From an uncultured Bacteroidales bacterium (lineage in GTDB: Bacteria > Bacteroidota > Bacteroidia > Bacteroidales > P3), in NCBI GenBank assembly GCA_949291555.1, contig CASEWE010000002.1, positions 124,001 through 188,000 of the forward strand: a stretch of DNA of 64,000 nt. The letters run 5' to 3'. A model generated the notes under the pieces. It was not told the origin of the DNA and searched no databases. It saw nothing but the letters and a program-made list of their open reading frames with translations. The translations under genes and the position numbers were made by a program. Positions 45,033 through 52,983 of this stretch are shown here, piece by piece (positions within the stretch are counted from its first letter, which is position 1; each line of letters starts with the position of its first letter).

Positions 45033-45863
45033 ATGGAGAAACTGATAATCACGGCTGCCATTTGCGGAGCCGAAGTAACCAAAGAACAGAATCCCGCCGT
45101 TCCCTACACGGTGGAAGAAATCGTGCGGGAAACCAAATCGGCCGTTGACGCCGGCGCTGCCATCGTGCACTTGCACGTGCGCGAGGACGATGGAACGCCT
45201 ACCCAGGGGAAAGCCCGTTTCAAGGAGTGCATCGATGCCATTTACCAGGCCTGCCCGGACGTAATCCTGATCCCTTCCACCGGCGGTGCCGTGGGCATGA
45301 CGGCCGAAGAACGCCTGCAGCCCACCGAATTGTTTCCGGAAATGGCCACCTTGGACTGCGGGACCTGCAATTTCGGGGACGATGTGTTCGAGAACACCAT
45401 GCCCATGATGCGCGATTTCGGAAAACGCATGATAGAAAACAACATCAAGCCCGAATACGAGTGCTTTGAAATGGGCCATTTGGACACGATTCTGACGATG
45501 GCCAAGAAGGGTCTCGTTCCGGGTGCCCCGATGCAGTTCAACTTTGTATTGGGTGTTCCGGGCTGCACGCCGGCTACGGTGCCGAACCTCTGCTGGTTAG
45601 TCAACAACATCCCGGCCGGTTCCACCTGGACGGCTACCGGTATCGGCCGCCACGCATTCCAGCTGGCTGCCGCCGCTATCGTGATGGGCGGGAACGTCCG
45701 CGTAGGCTTCGAGGACAACCTCTACCTGGAAAAGGGCGTGCTGGCCAAGAGCAACGGCGAAATGGTGGCTAAAGTAGTCCGCATGGCCCAGGAACTGGGC
45801 CGCGGAGTGGCCACTTCGGCCGAGGCCCGCGAAATCCTTTCCCTGCCGGCCCGCAAGAAGTAA
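45033..45863 (+). CDS. kce: 3-keto-5-aminohexanoate cleavage enzyme
   Basis: 276-residue beta-keto acid cleavage (BKACE) TIM-barrel enzyme that condenses 3-keto-5-aminohexanoate with acetyl-CoA and splits it into 3-aminobutyryl-CoA and acetoacetate. LIITAAICGAEVTKEQNPAVPYT is the family N-terminus; zinc is expected to be held by the HLHVRE histidines and a glutamate near the end (GFEDN), and the family lysine/arginine positions in GHLDT are conserved. Its start is one base after kal, so the two are tightly coupled. kdd follows after about 210 nt. Confidence 0.94.
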   Translation: MEKLIITAAICGAEVTKEQNPAVPYTVEEIVRETKSAVDAGAAIVHLHVREDDGTPTQGKARFKECIDAIYQACPDVILIPSTGGAVGMTAEERLQPTELFPEMATLDCGTCNFGDDVFENTMPMMRDFGKRMIENNIKPEYECFEMGHLDTILTMAKKGLVPGAPMQFNFVLGVPGCTPATVPNLCWLVNNIPAGSTWTATGIGRHAFQLAAAAIVMGGNVRVGFEDNLYLEKGVLAKSNGEMVAKVVRMAQELGRGVATSAEAREILSLPARKK

Positions 45864-46072
45864 TTCCCGGGTTTTCCGGAATGCAAGCTGCAAGCCGGTA
45901 TCGAAACGGATTGCGAAAGGAAAAAGCCGATAGGCGCCCGGCGTGGCACGAGGACATGCCCCGAAAACGGGATGCGGGAACCCGCCGGCTTCTTCCGGAA
46001 ACCCGCCGGCCTTTCAACCGCCTGGTTTTTCAGGCTTTTCAACAGTATTCAAAAAAAATAAAAAAAGAGAAT

Positions 46073-47122
46073 ATGAGCACACAACCCAAAGGTAACAAAT
46101 ACGGTACCCACCGTGTAATTTCGCCCAAAGGCGTTCTTCCCCAGCCTGCCGACAAAATCGACAACAACATGGATGTCCTGTACGACAACGAGATCCTCAT
46201 CGACGTGCAGACCCTGAACATCGACTCGGCCAGCTTTACCCAAATCGAGGAGCAAGCCGGCGGCGACAAGGCCAAGATTGCCGAAATCATGCTCGGCATC
46301 GTGGCCAAGCAAGGCAAGCACCGCAACCCTGTAACCGGTTCGGGCGGCATGCTGTTAGGCACCGTTGAAAAAATCGGCGATGCCCTCAAAGGGAAAATCG
46401 ACCTGAAAGAAGGCGACAAGATCGCCACTTTGGTTTCCCTCTCGTTAACGCCCCTCCGCATCGACAAGATCAAGGAAATCCGCGCCGACATCGACCAGGT
46501 GGACATTGACGGGAAAGCCATACTCTTCGAAAGCGGCATTTATGCCAAGATTCCCTCCGACCTTCCCGAAAACCTGGCCTTGTCCGCCTTGGACGTGGCG
46601 GGAGCCCCGGCCCAGACGGCCAAGCTGGTAAAACCCGGCGACACCGTGCTCATCATCGGCGCCGGCGGAAAGAGCGGCATGCTTTGCTGCTACGAAGCCA
46701 AGAAGCGTGCCGGCGTGACCGGAAAGGTGATCGGCCTTTGCCACAGCCAGAAAAGCACCGAACGCTTGCAAAAGCTCGGATTCTGCGATTATGTCTTCTC
46801 GGCCGATGCCACCCAGCCGGTGCCTGTCTATGAAAAGATCATGGAACTGACCAACGGCGGGCTCTGCGACATCTGCATCAACAACGTGAACATCGAAAAC
46901 ACCGAAATGACCAGCATCCTCTGCACCAAAGACGATGGCCTGGTTTACTTCTTCTCGATGGCCACTTCCTTTACCAAAGCCGCTTTAGGTGCCGAAGGCG
47001 TTGGCAAGGACGTGACGATGATCGTCGGCAACGGCTACACCAAAGGCCATGCCGAAATCACGCTTCAGGAACTGCGCGAATGCAAGGCCCTGCGCGACAT
47101 CTTCACCGAATTGTACGCCTGA
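46073..47122 (+). CDS. kdd: L-erythro-3,5-diaminohexanoate dehydrogenase
   Basis: 349 residues; oxidatively deaminates 3,5-diaminohexanoate to 3-keto-5-aminohexanoate with NAD(P). The sequence starts MSTQPKGNKYGTHRVISPKG, characteristic of Kdd, and has a Rossmann segment VLIIGAGGKSGMLCCYEAKKR followed by GKVIGLCHSQKSTERLQKLG. It resembles the quinone-oxidoreductase/alcohol dehydrogenase superfamily but lacks the usual zinc-site cysteines. The ATG at 46073 is preceded by an A-rich stretch (AAAAAAAATAAAAAAAGAG), typical of Bacteroidota translation starts. Third step of the pathway encoded here. Confidence 0.94.
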   Translation: MSTQPKGNKYGTHRVISPKGVLPQPADKIDNNMDVLYDNEILIDVQTLNIDSASFTQIEEQAGGDKAKIAEIMLGIVAKQGKHRNPVTGSGGMLLGTVEKIGDALKGKIDLKEGDKIATLVSLSLTPLRIDKIKEIRADIDQVDIDGKAILFESGIYAKIPSDLPENLALSALDVAGAPAQTAKLVKPGDTVLIIGAGGKSGMLCCYEAKKRAGVTGKVIGLCHSQKSTERLQKLGFCDYVFSADATQPVPVYEKIMELTNGGLCDICINNVNIENTEMTSILCTKDDGLVYFFSMATSFTKAALGAEGVGKDVTMIVGNGYTKGHAEITLQELRECKALRDIFTELYA

Positions 47123-47312
47123 TCCCCCTGCGGGAAATTTCCTGCCCGCGCTTGCCATTCCCCCAGCCCGGATCCGCCTTGCGGCCAAAGTTCCGGCCTG
47201 GGGGAATTTAAAAATCCGGTTGGCATTCCCCAATCCTGCAAGGGCGCAGAGGCAGGCCGGAACCCTTTCCGGGTTCGCCCGGGAAAAGACCAGCAACAAA
47301 AAACCGAATCCC

Positions 47313-48911
47313 ATGATTAGCAGAAGAAAAGAATTATTCCCGAATGTGAGCGATGCCCAATGGAACGATTGGAAATGGCAGGTGAGGAACCGCATCGAAA
47401 CGCTCGAAGACCTGAAGAAATACATCAAGCTGACCAAAGAAGAAGAGGCTGGCGTAAAAAAGACGCTCCAAACCCTAAGGATGGCCATTACGCCTTACTA
47501 CCTGAGCCTTATCGACCCGAAGGATCCGAACGACCCTGTGCGCAAGCAGGCTATCCCGACCGGGGCTGAAACCCATATCTCGCCCGCCGACCTGCTCGAC
47601 CCGCTGCACGAGGACGAGGATTCCCCCACTCCCGGGCTCACCCACCGCTATCCCGACCGGGTGCTGTTCCTCATTACCGACCAGTGTTCCATGTACTGCC
47701 GCCATTGCACCCGCAGGCGCTTCGCCGGCCAGCACGACTGCGAAAGCCCCAATGAACGCATCGAAAAAGCCTTGGCCTACATCGAACGCACGCCCCAAGT
47801 ACGCGATGTGCTGCTCTCGGGCGGGGACGCGCTGCTGGTTTCCGATCAGAAACTGGAATACATCATCCAGCGTCTCCGTTCCATAAAGCACGTGGAAATC
47901 ATCCGTCTCGGCAGCCGGGTTCCCGTAGTCCTTCCCCAACGCATCACGCCCGAGCTGGTGAAGATGCTGGCCAAGTACCATCCTGTCTGGCTCAACACCC
48001 ACTTCAACCATCCCAACGAAATCACCGAGGAGAGTTCCGCCGCCTGCGCCCGGCTGGCCAACGCCGGCATTCCCTTGGGGAACCAGTCGGTCCTGCTCCG
48101 CGGGGTGAACGATGCGGTCAGCATCATGAAGAAATTGGTCTGCGAACTGGTAAAAATCCGCGTTCGCCCTTATTACATTTATCAATGCGACCTTTCCATG
48201 GGGCTTGAGCACTTCCGTACCCCGGTCAGCAAAGGCATCGAGATCATCGAAGGCCTGCGCGGGCATGTTTCGGGCTACGCCGTTCCCACCTTCGTGGTCG
48301 ATGCTCCCGGCGGGGGCGGGAAAATCCCCGTGATGCCGCAATACCTGATTGCCCTTGGCGGCGGAAAAGCCATCCTGCGCAATTACGAAGGCGTCATCAC
48401 CACCTACACCGAGCCCGACGACTACGACAACAGCCTCTCGGCCGAAATCGACGCCAAAAACCTCAAAACCGAAGGAATCAGCCAGCTGCTGAGCATGCCT
48501 ACCGGAAAGGTGATTTCCTTGGAACCCGCCCGTCTGGAAAGGCATGAACGGGCCAAGCTCCGCATGCAAACGGCCGAAGCCCAGCCCGGAGCCGCCCGCG
48601 CCGAAAAGAAAGGCCGGAAAGCCGCGGCATCGAAAAGCGCGGCCAAGAGCCCGGCCAAGCGTACGGCCAAGAGCACAGGCAAGGCCGGAAAAACAAAAAC
48701 GGAAACCGGTGCCGCGGCAAAGGCCACAGCGGGAAAAGCCATAGCGGCAAAGGCTATAGCGGCAAAGGCCCCGAAAGCCGCAACGGCAAAAAAAGCCAAA
48801 GCAGCGGCCAAAGCCACCGCGGCCCCGAAAGCCGGCAAGGCGGCAGCCAAAAAGCAAACCGCGGCCCGGAAAACGGCCTCCGCCCGGAAAACGGGTCCTG
48901 CAAAAAAATAA
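47313..48911 (+). CDS. kamA: Lysine 2,3-aminomutase with Ala/Lys-rich C-terminal tail
   Basis: Radical-SAM, PLP enzyme converting L-lysine to L-beta-lysine, the first step of lysine fermentation. The [4Fe-4S] cysteines are Cys125, Cys129 and Cys132 (CSMYCRHC) and the PLP lysine is Lys337 (PGGGGKIPV); these numbers coincide with those of the Clostridium subterminale enzyme, supporting the start at 47313. That enzyme ends near residue 416. Here a ~115-residue tail follows (about 48561-48908), almost only Ala, Lys, Thr, Gly, Ser and Pro, with SPAKR and AAKA repeats like eukaryotic histone H1 or bacterial H1-like proteins. The frame is continuous and a terminator follows at 48996. Confidence 0.95.
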   Translation: MISRRKELFPNVSDAQWNDWKWQVRNRIETLEDLKKYIKLTKEEEAGVKKTLQTLRMAITPYYLSLIDPKDPNDPVRKQAIPTGAETHISPADLLDPLHEDEDSPTPGLTHRYPDRVLFLITDQCSMYCRHCTRRRFAGQHDCESPNERIEKALAYIERTPQVRDVLLSGGDALLVSDQKLEYIIQRLRSIKHVEIIRLGSRVPVVLPQRITPELVKMLAKYHPVWLNTHFNHPNEITEESSAACARLANAGIPLGNQSVLLRGVNDAVSIMKKLVCELVKIRVRPYYIYQCDLSMGLEHFRTPVSKGIEIIEGLRGHVSGYAVPTFVVDAPGGGGKIPVMPQYLIALGGGKAILRNYEGVITTYTEPDDYDNSLSAEIDAKNLKTEGISQLLSMPTGKVISLEPARLERHERAKLRMQTAEAQPGAARAEKKGRKAAASKSAAKSPAKRTAKSTGKAGKTKTETGAAAKATAGKAIAAKAIAAKAPKAATAKKAKAAAKATAAPKAGKAAAKKQTAARKTASARKTGPAKK

Positions 48912-49291
48912 CGCGGCATTCCGGATGAAAAGCCGGGACAAGCCGCAAAGCTTGGGCAGGTTGCCAGAAGGACGGCCAAGGCCCAAGACGCAAGAGAAAG
49001 CCCCTTTCCCCGGACTCGGGGAAAGGGGCTTTCAACATTCCGGCCCTGCAGGACGTCTTCCCCGCTCCCCTTCCGGCCATCCCCTTCCGCATTCCCTCAT
49101 CTTCTCCCGCCTTGCCCCGGACAAGGTTCCTTCGCCTTTTCCGCCTTCCCCTGGAGCCGGACGTAAAACCAATCGTTTTTTTTCTTATTTTTGATAGGTT
49201 GGCTTAAACAAAACCGGAAAAAAGAAAATCCCCGCCGGGAGACCGCCACGAAGCTGCTTCCCGGGAACGGAAGAACCTAAAAGAACAGCCC
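48912..49291. other. Intergenic region between kamA and the SOD gene
   Basis: 380 bases holding the kamA terminator (48996-49033) and, at 49186-49193, TATTTTTG, a perfect -7 box for the SOD gene but with no TTTG-like box at the right distance. Nothing else seen. Confidence 0.5.
48996..49033 (+). terminator. Terminator of the lysine-fermentation operon
   Basis: 17-bp perfect stem (48996-49012 with 49017-49033) and a 4-nt loop; the 3' arm ends GGGGCTTTC. It lies 85 nt past the kamA stop. Confidence 0.82.
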
Positions 49292-49867
49292 ATGAAAACA
49301 TTCACGCTACCGCCGCTCCCTTACGCGGAAACCGCACTGGAGCCTTTCATTTCCGCCCGAACCCTTTCTTTCCATCATGGAAAACACCATCAAGCTTATA
49401 TAGACAACCTGAACCGGCTCAAAGCCGGCACGCCTTTCGAAGATGCCGGTCTGGAAGAAATCCTGACAGGAGCCGAAGGCGCCCTTTACAACAACGCGGC
49501 CCAGACTTGGAATCATACTTTCTACTGGAATTGCCTTTCCCCGCAGGGCGGCGGCGAACCCCAAGGCGCGCTCAAAGAAGCCATTGAAAGGAAATGGGGG
49601 TCGTTCGAGGCCTTCAAGGAAGCCTTTTCCGCAGCCGCCAACGGGCTTTTCGGATCGGGCTGGGCCTGGCTGGCGAAATCCGGGCAAGAACTCGAAATCA
49701 TTGCCACGCCCAATGCAGGCAACCCCCTGAAGGAAAAAAAGGAACCCCTGCTCGTAATCGATGTGTGGGAACACGCCTATTACCTCGACAAACAAAACCG
49801 CCGGGCCGACTACGTGGCCGACTTCTGGAAAATCGTCGACTGGAAAACGGTCTCCGAGCGGTTCTGA
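49292..49867 (+). CDS. sodB: Fe/Mn superoxide dismutase
   Basis: 191-residue dismutase of the iron type. Metal ligands are the histidine in FHHGKHHQAY, the histidine in QTWNHTFYWNCL, and the Asp/His of DVWEHAYYLDKQNRRADY; FGSGWAWL and the tryptophan-rich C-terminus are as in the family. Protects the oxygen-sensitive radical-SAM and Fe-S enzymes of an anaerobe. Probably its own transcript, since a terminator precedes it; aroK follows after 76 nt. Confidence 0.95.
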   Translation: MKTFTLPPLPYAETALEPFISARTLSFHHGKHHQAYIDNLNRLKAGTPFEDAGLEEILTGAEGALYNNAAQTWNHTFYWNCLSPQGGGEPQGALKEAIERKWGSFEAFKEAFSAAANGLFGSGWAWLAKSGQELEIIATPNAGNPLKEKKEPLLVIDVWEHAYYLDKQNRRADYVADFWKIVDWKTVSERF

Positions 49868-49943
49868 AATCGCCCGCACAGGCGCCCCGCCGGGCGGCGG
49901 GAAAAAGTTCGCAAGAAGTTTCGGGAATGAACGCCTGCCATAA

Positions 49944-50567
49944 ATGAACATCTACCTCATTGGTTTCATGGGATGCGGGAAAAGCGAAACCGGCAAGGAA
50001 TTGGCCTCCGCCCTGGGGTGGGAGCTTTCCGACACCGATGCGCTCCTCGAAGAGAAGTTCGGGACGGACATTCCCGGGATTTTCGACCGCTACGGGGAAA
50101 AACGCTTCCGGGAAGAAGAGAGCAAGCTGCTCCGGACGCTTCCCCGGCAAGGGAACCGAATCGTGGTTACGGGGGGCGGCCTCCCCTGCTTCCACGGGAA
50201 CATGGACTACATGAACCGCAACGGGCATACCGTTTACATGGAAGTACCGGCCCCGGTCCTGGCCGCCCGCCTGGCGCAGCCGGAAAACAAGAACCAGCGG
50301 CCTTTGCTCCGCGACCTCGGCCCGGAAGCGCTCGACGCCTTCGTGGAAAACCTGCTTGGAAGCCGGGATTGTTTTTACCGCAAGGCGCATTTCGTGTTCA
50401 AGCCCCAGGAAGCGCCGCTCGCGGCCCTTTTCCGCCACGTGAAAAAGGTTGCCGGGGAAAACGCGGAAAACGAAGCGGGACGGGAAACGCCGGGCTTGCG
50501 GCATGAAGCCATTGAAAAGCCGGTCAATCAAACCGAAAGCCAAACATTAAAAACTAAAACTGAATAA
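49944..50567 (+). CDS. aroK: Shikimate kinase
   Basis: 207 residues; phosphorylates shikimate in aromatic amino-acid synthesis. P-loop GFMGCGKSETG, the shikimate-binding DTD in LSDTDALLEEKFG, FREEE, and VVTGGGLPCF are present. The family usually ends near 175 residues; the last ~35 here are polar and unrelated. It starts 76 nt after the SOD gene and its stop is 2 nt before the EF-G paralogue, which suggests translational coupling of these two. Confidence 0.92.
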   Translation: MNIYLIGFMGCGKSETGKELASALGWELSDTDALLEEKFGTDIPGIFDRYGEKRFREEESKLLRTLPRQGNRIVVTGGGLPCFHGNMDYMNRNGHTVYMEVPAPVLAARLAQPENKNQRPLLRDLGPEALDAFVENLLGSRDCFYRKAHFVFKPQEAPLAALFRHVKKVAGENAENEAGRETPGLRHEAIEKPVNQTESQTLKTKTE

Positions 50568-50569
50568 CG

Positions 50570-52726
50570 ATGAAAGTTTACCAAACCAACGAAATCAAGA
50601 ACATTGCCATCCTGGGCAGTTCGGGTTCGGGCAAGACCACCTTGGCCGAAGCCATGCTATACGAAGGCGGGGTGATCAACCGCCGTGGTTCGGTGGAATC
50701 GAAAAACACCGTTTGCGATTATTTCCCGGTTGAAAAAGAATACGGTTATTCGGTATTCTCCACGGTTTTCAGCGTGCTTTGGCAAGACCGGAAACTCAAC
50801 TTCATCGACTGCCCGGGTTCCGACGACTTCATCGGCGGGGCGGTCTCGGCCTTGAACGTTACCGATACGGCGTTGATGGTGCTCAACGCCCAATACGGCA
50901 TCGAAGTAGGAACCATCAACCAGTTCCGCTATACGGAACAATTCCATAAGCCCGTCATTTTCGTGGTGAACCAGCTCGACCACGAGAAGGCCGATTACGA
51001 ATCGACCGTGTCGCAGCTGCGCGAGCAATGGGGCGGCAAGGTAGTCCAAATCCAATACCCGGTCAATACAGGGCCGGCCTTCAATGCCGTGGTCGATGTA
51101 TTGAAGATGAAAATGTACCGCTGGAAGCCCGAAGGCGGCGTGCCCGAAGTGCTGGAAATCCCGGCCGAGGAAATGGACAAAGCCATGGAACTGCACAAGG
51201 CCTTGGTGGAGTCGGCGGCCGAACACGACGATGTCCTGATGGAAAAATTCTTCGAAGCCGGCACGCTGACCGAAGACGAGATGCGGGCCGGAATCCGGGC
51301 CGGGCTTATCACCCGCAACATGTTCCCGGTCTTCTGCGTCTGCGCCGGCAGGGACATGTGCGTGCGCCGCACGCTCGAATTCTTGGGGAACGTGGTTCCC
51401 TGCACCGACAGCATGCCGCGTCCGGTTACCGAAAACGGAGAAGAAATAACGCCCGACCCCAACGGCCCCACCAGCCTGTTCGTCTTCAAAACCACGGTAG
51501 AGCCCCACATCGGCCAGGTCTGCTTCTTCAAAGTGATTTCCGGCCGCATCAAGGCAGGCGACGACCTGGTGAATGCGGACCGGGGGTCGAAAGAACGCAT
51601 TGCCCAGATATTCACGGTAGCCGGGCAAAACCGCACCGAAGTGGAGGAAATGGTTGCCGGGGACATCGGCGCAACCGTCAAGATGAAAGACGTGCACCGG
51701 GGCAACACGCTCAACAGCAAGGACTGCGACTACACGTTCGATTTCATCAAATATCCCGAACCCAAGTTCCGCCGTGCCGTCAAGCCCGTAAACGAGGCCG
51801 ATTCGGAAAAGATGATGGAAATCCTGTTCCGCATGCGCGAAGAAGACCCCACTTGGGTCGTGGAACAATCCAAGGAACTGAAGCAAACCATCGTGTCGGG
51901 GCAAGGGGAATTCCACTTGCGCACCCTCAAATGGCGGATCGAAAACAACGACAAGCTCCCCATCGAATTCTTCGAGCCCAAAATCCCCTACCGCGAAACC
52001 ATCACCAAGGCGGCCCGGGCGGACTACCGGCACAAGAAACAGTCGGGCGGAGCCGGCCAGTTCGGCGAAGTCCACCTGATCGTGGAGCCTTATTACGAAG
52101 GGATGCCGGCTCCTACCACCTACAAGTTCGGCGGGCAGGAATACAAAATCACCGTGCGCGACACCCAGACTATCGATCTGGAATGGGGCGGGAAATTAGT
52201 CTTCGTGAACAGCATCGTGGGCGGGGCTATCGATGCCCGTTTCCTCCCGGCCATCCTCAAGGGGGTCATGAGCCGCATGGAACAGGGCCCGCTTACCGGT
52301 TCCTACGCCCGCGATGTCCGGGTGATTGTCTACGATGGGAAAATGCACCCGGTAGACAGCAATGAAGTCTCGTTCATGCTGGCCGGCCGCAATGCGTTCA
52401 GCACAGCCTTCAAAGAAGCCGCCCCGAAAATCCTGGAACCCGTCTACGATGTGGAAGTGGCCGTTCCCGGCGCCTGCATGGGCGATGTAATGGGCGACTT
52501 GCAAGGCCGCCGCGCCATCATCATGGGGATGAGCAGCGAAAAGGGCTACGAGAAAATCCAGGCAAAGGTTCCCTTGAAGGAAATGTCGAACTATTCCACC
52601 GCGCTCAGTTCCATCTCGGGCGGACGGGCGTCTTTCTCCATGAAATTCGCCAGCTACGAACTGGTTCCGGCCGACATCCAGGAAAAACTCCTGAAAGAAT
52701 ACGCCGCCCAGAATACCGAAGAATAG
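50570..52726 (+). CDS. fusA2: EF-G paralogue (EF-G2 type) with altered GTPase motifs
   Basis: 718 residues with the full EF-G domain order: G domain to ~270, domain II (~285-370), III, IV (~460-590, RADYRHKKQSGGAGQFGEV) and V (DVEVAVPGACMGDVMGDLQGRRA). The P-loop GSSGSGKTT is normal, but G3 reads DCPGSDDF, with Ser84 where EF-G has the catalytic histidine, G4 is NQLD (Asn134-Asp137) in place of NKxD, and the switch I ERGITI is replaced by EYGYSVFS. The same kind of change marks EF-G2 of Bacteroides, reported to support translation without GTP hydrolysis and to matter in the gut. So this is probably that paralogue and not the housekeeping EF-G. Confidence 0.9.
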   Translation: MKVYQTNEIKNIAILGSSGSGKTTLAEAMLYEGGVINRRGSVESKNTVCDYFPVEKEYGYSVFSTVFSVLWQDRKLNFIDCPGSDDFIGGAVSALNVTDTALMVLNAQYGIEVGTINQFRYTEQFHKPVIFVVNQLDHEKADYESTVSQLREQWGGKVVQIQYPVNTGPAFNAVVDVLKMKMYRWKPEGGVPEVLEIPAEEMDKAMELHKALVESAAEHDDVLMEKFFEAGTLTEDEMRAGIRAGLITRNMFPVFCVCAGRDMCVRRTLEFLGNVVPCTDSMPRPVTENGEEITPDPNGPTSLFVFKTTVEPHIGQVCFFKVISGRIKAGDDLVNADRGSKERIAQIFTVAGQNRTEVEEMVAGDIGATVKMKDVHRGNTLNSKDCDYTFDFIKYPEPKFRRAVKPVNEADSEKMMEILFRMREEDPTWVVEQSKELKQTIVSGQGEFHLRTLKWRIENNDKLPIEFFEPKIPYRETITKAARADYRHKKQSGGAGQFGEVHLIVEPYYEGMPAPTTYKFGGQEYKITVRDTQTIDLEWGGKLVFVNSIVGGAIDARFLPAILKGVMSRMEQGPLTGSYARDVRVIVYDGKMHPVDSNEVSFMLAGRNAFSTAFKEAAPKILEPVYDVEVAVPGACMGDVMGDLQGRRAIIMGMSSEKGYEKIQAKVPLKEMSNYSTALSSISGGRASFSMKFASYELVPADIQEKLLKEYAAQNTEE

Positions 52727-52793
52727 CTTTTCTTTCGAATGCCGAGCCTGCAACCGGACGCCAAGCAATGAGACCGGCTTGTCTTTCCGGTTC

Positions 52794-52831
52794 AAAAGCC
52801 GGGTCGGACGTGTTCGTCCGACCCGGCTTTT
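52794..52831 (+). terminator. Terminator after the EF-G paralogue
   Basis: AAAAGCCGGGTCGGACG (52794-52810), TGTT loop, and its exact complement ending in TTTT (52815-52831): a textbook intrinsic terminator with A's on the other side, 68 nt past the stop. Confidence 0.88.
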
Positions 52832-52983
52832 CCTGTAAGCAGACGTGCTCTCGTTCCAACAAAAACCGGAAGACCCCGCTATTGCCCGGAATCGCCGAGA
52901 CATAGGCGGCTTCAACCGGAAGGAATCCGACCTGGAATGCCAATCGCAGGCAAAACCCGTACATGACCTAAAAACAAGACTTT

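Noticed and set aside
45033..45863. kce as a pseudogene because of a long spacer to kdd
   Set aside because: The frame and all family motifs are intact; the 210-nt gap just lacks a gene.
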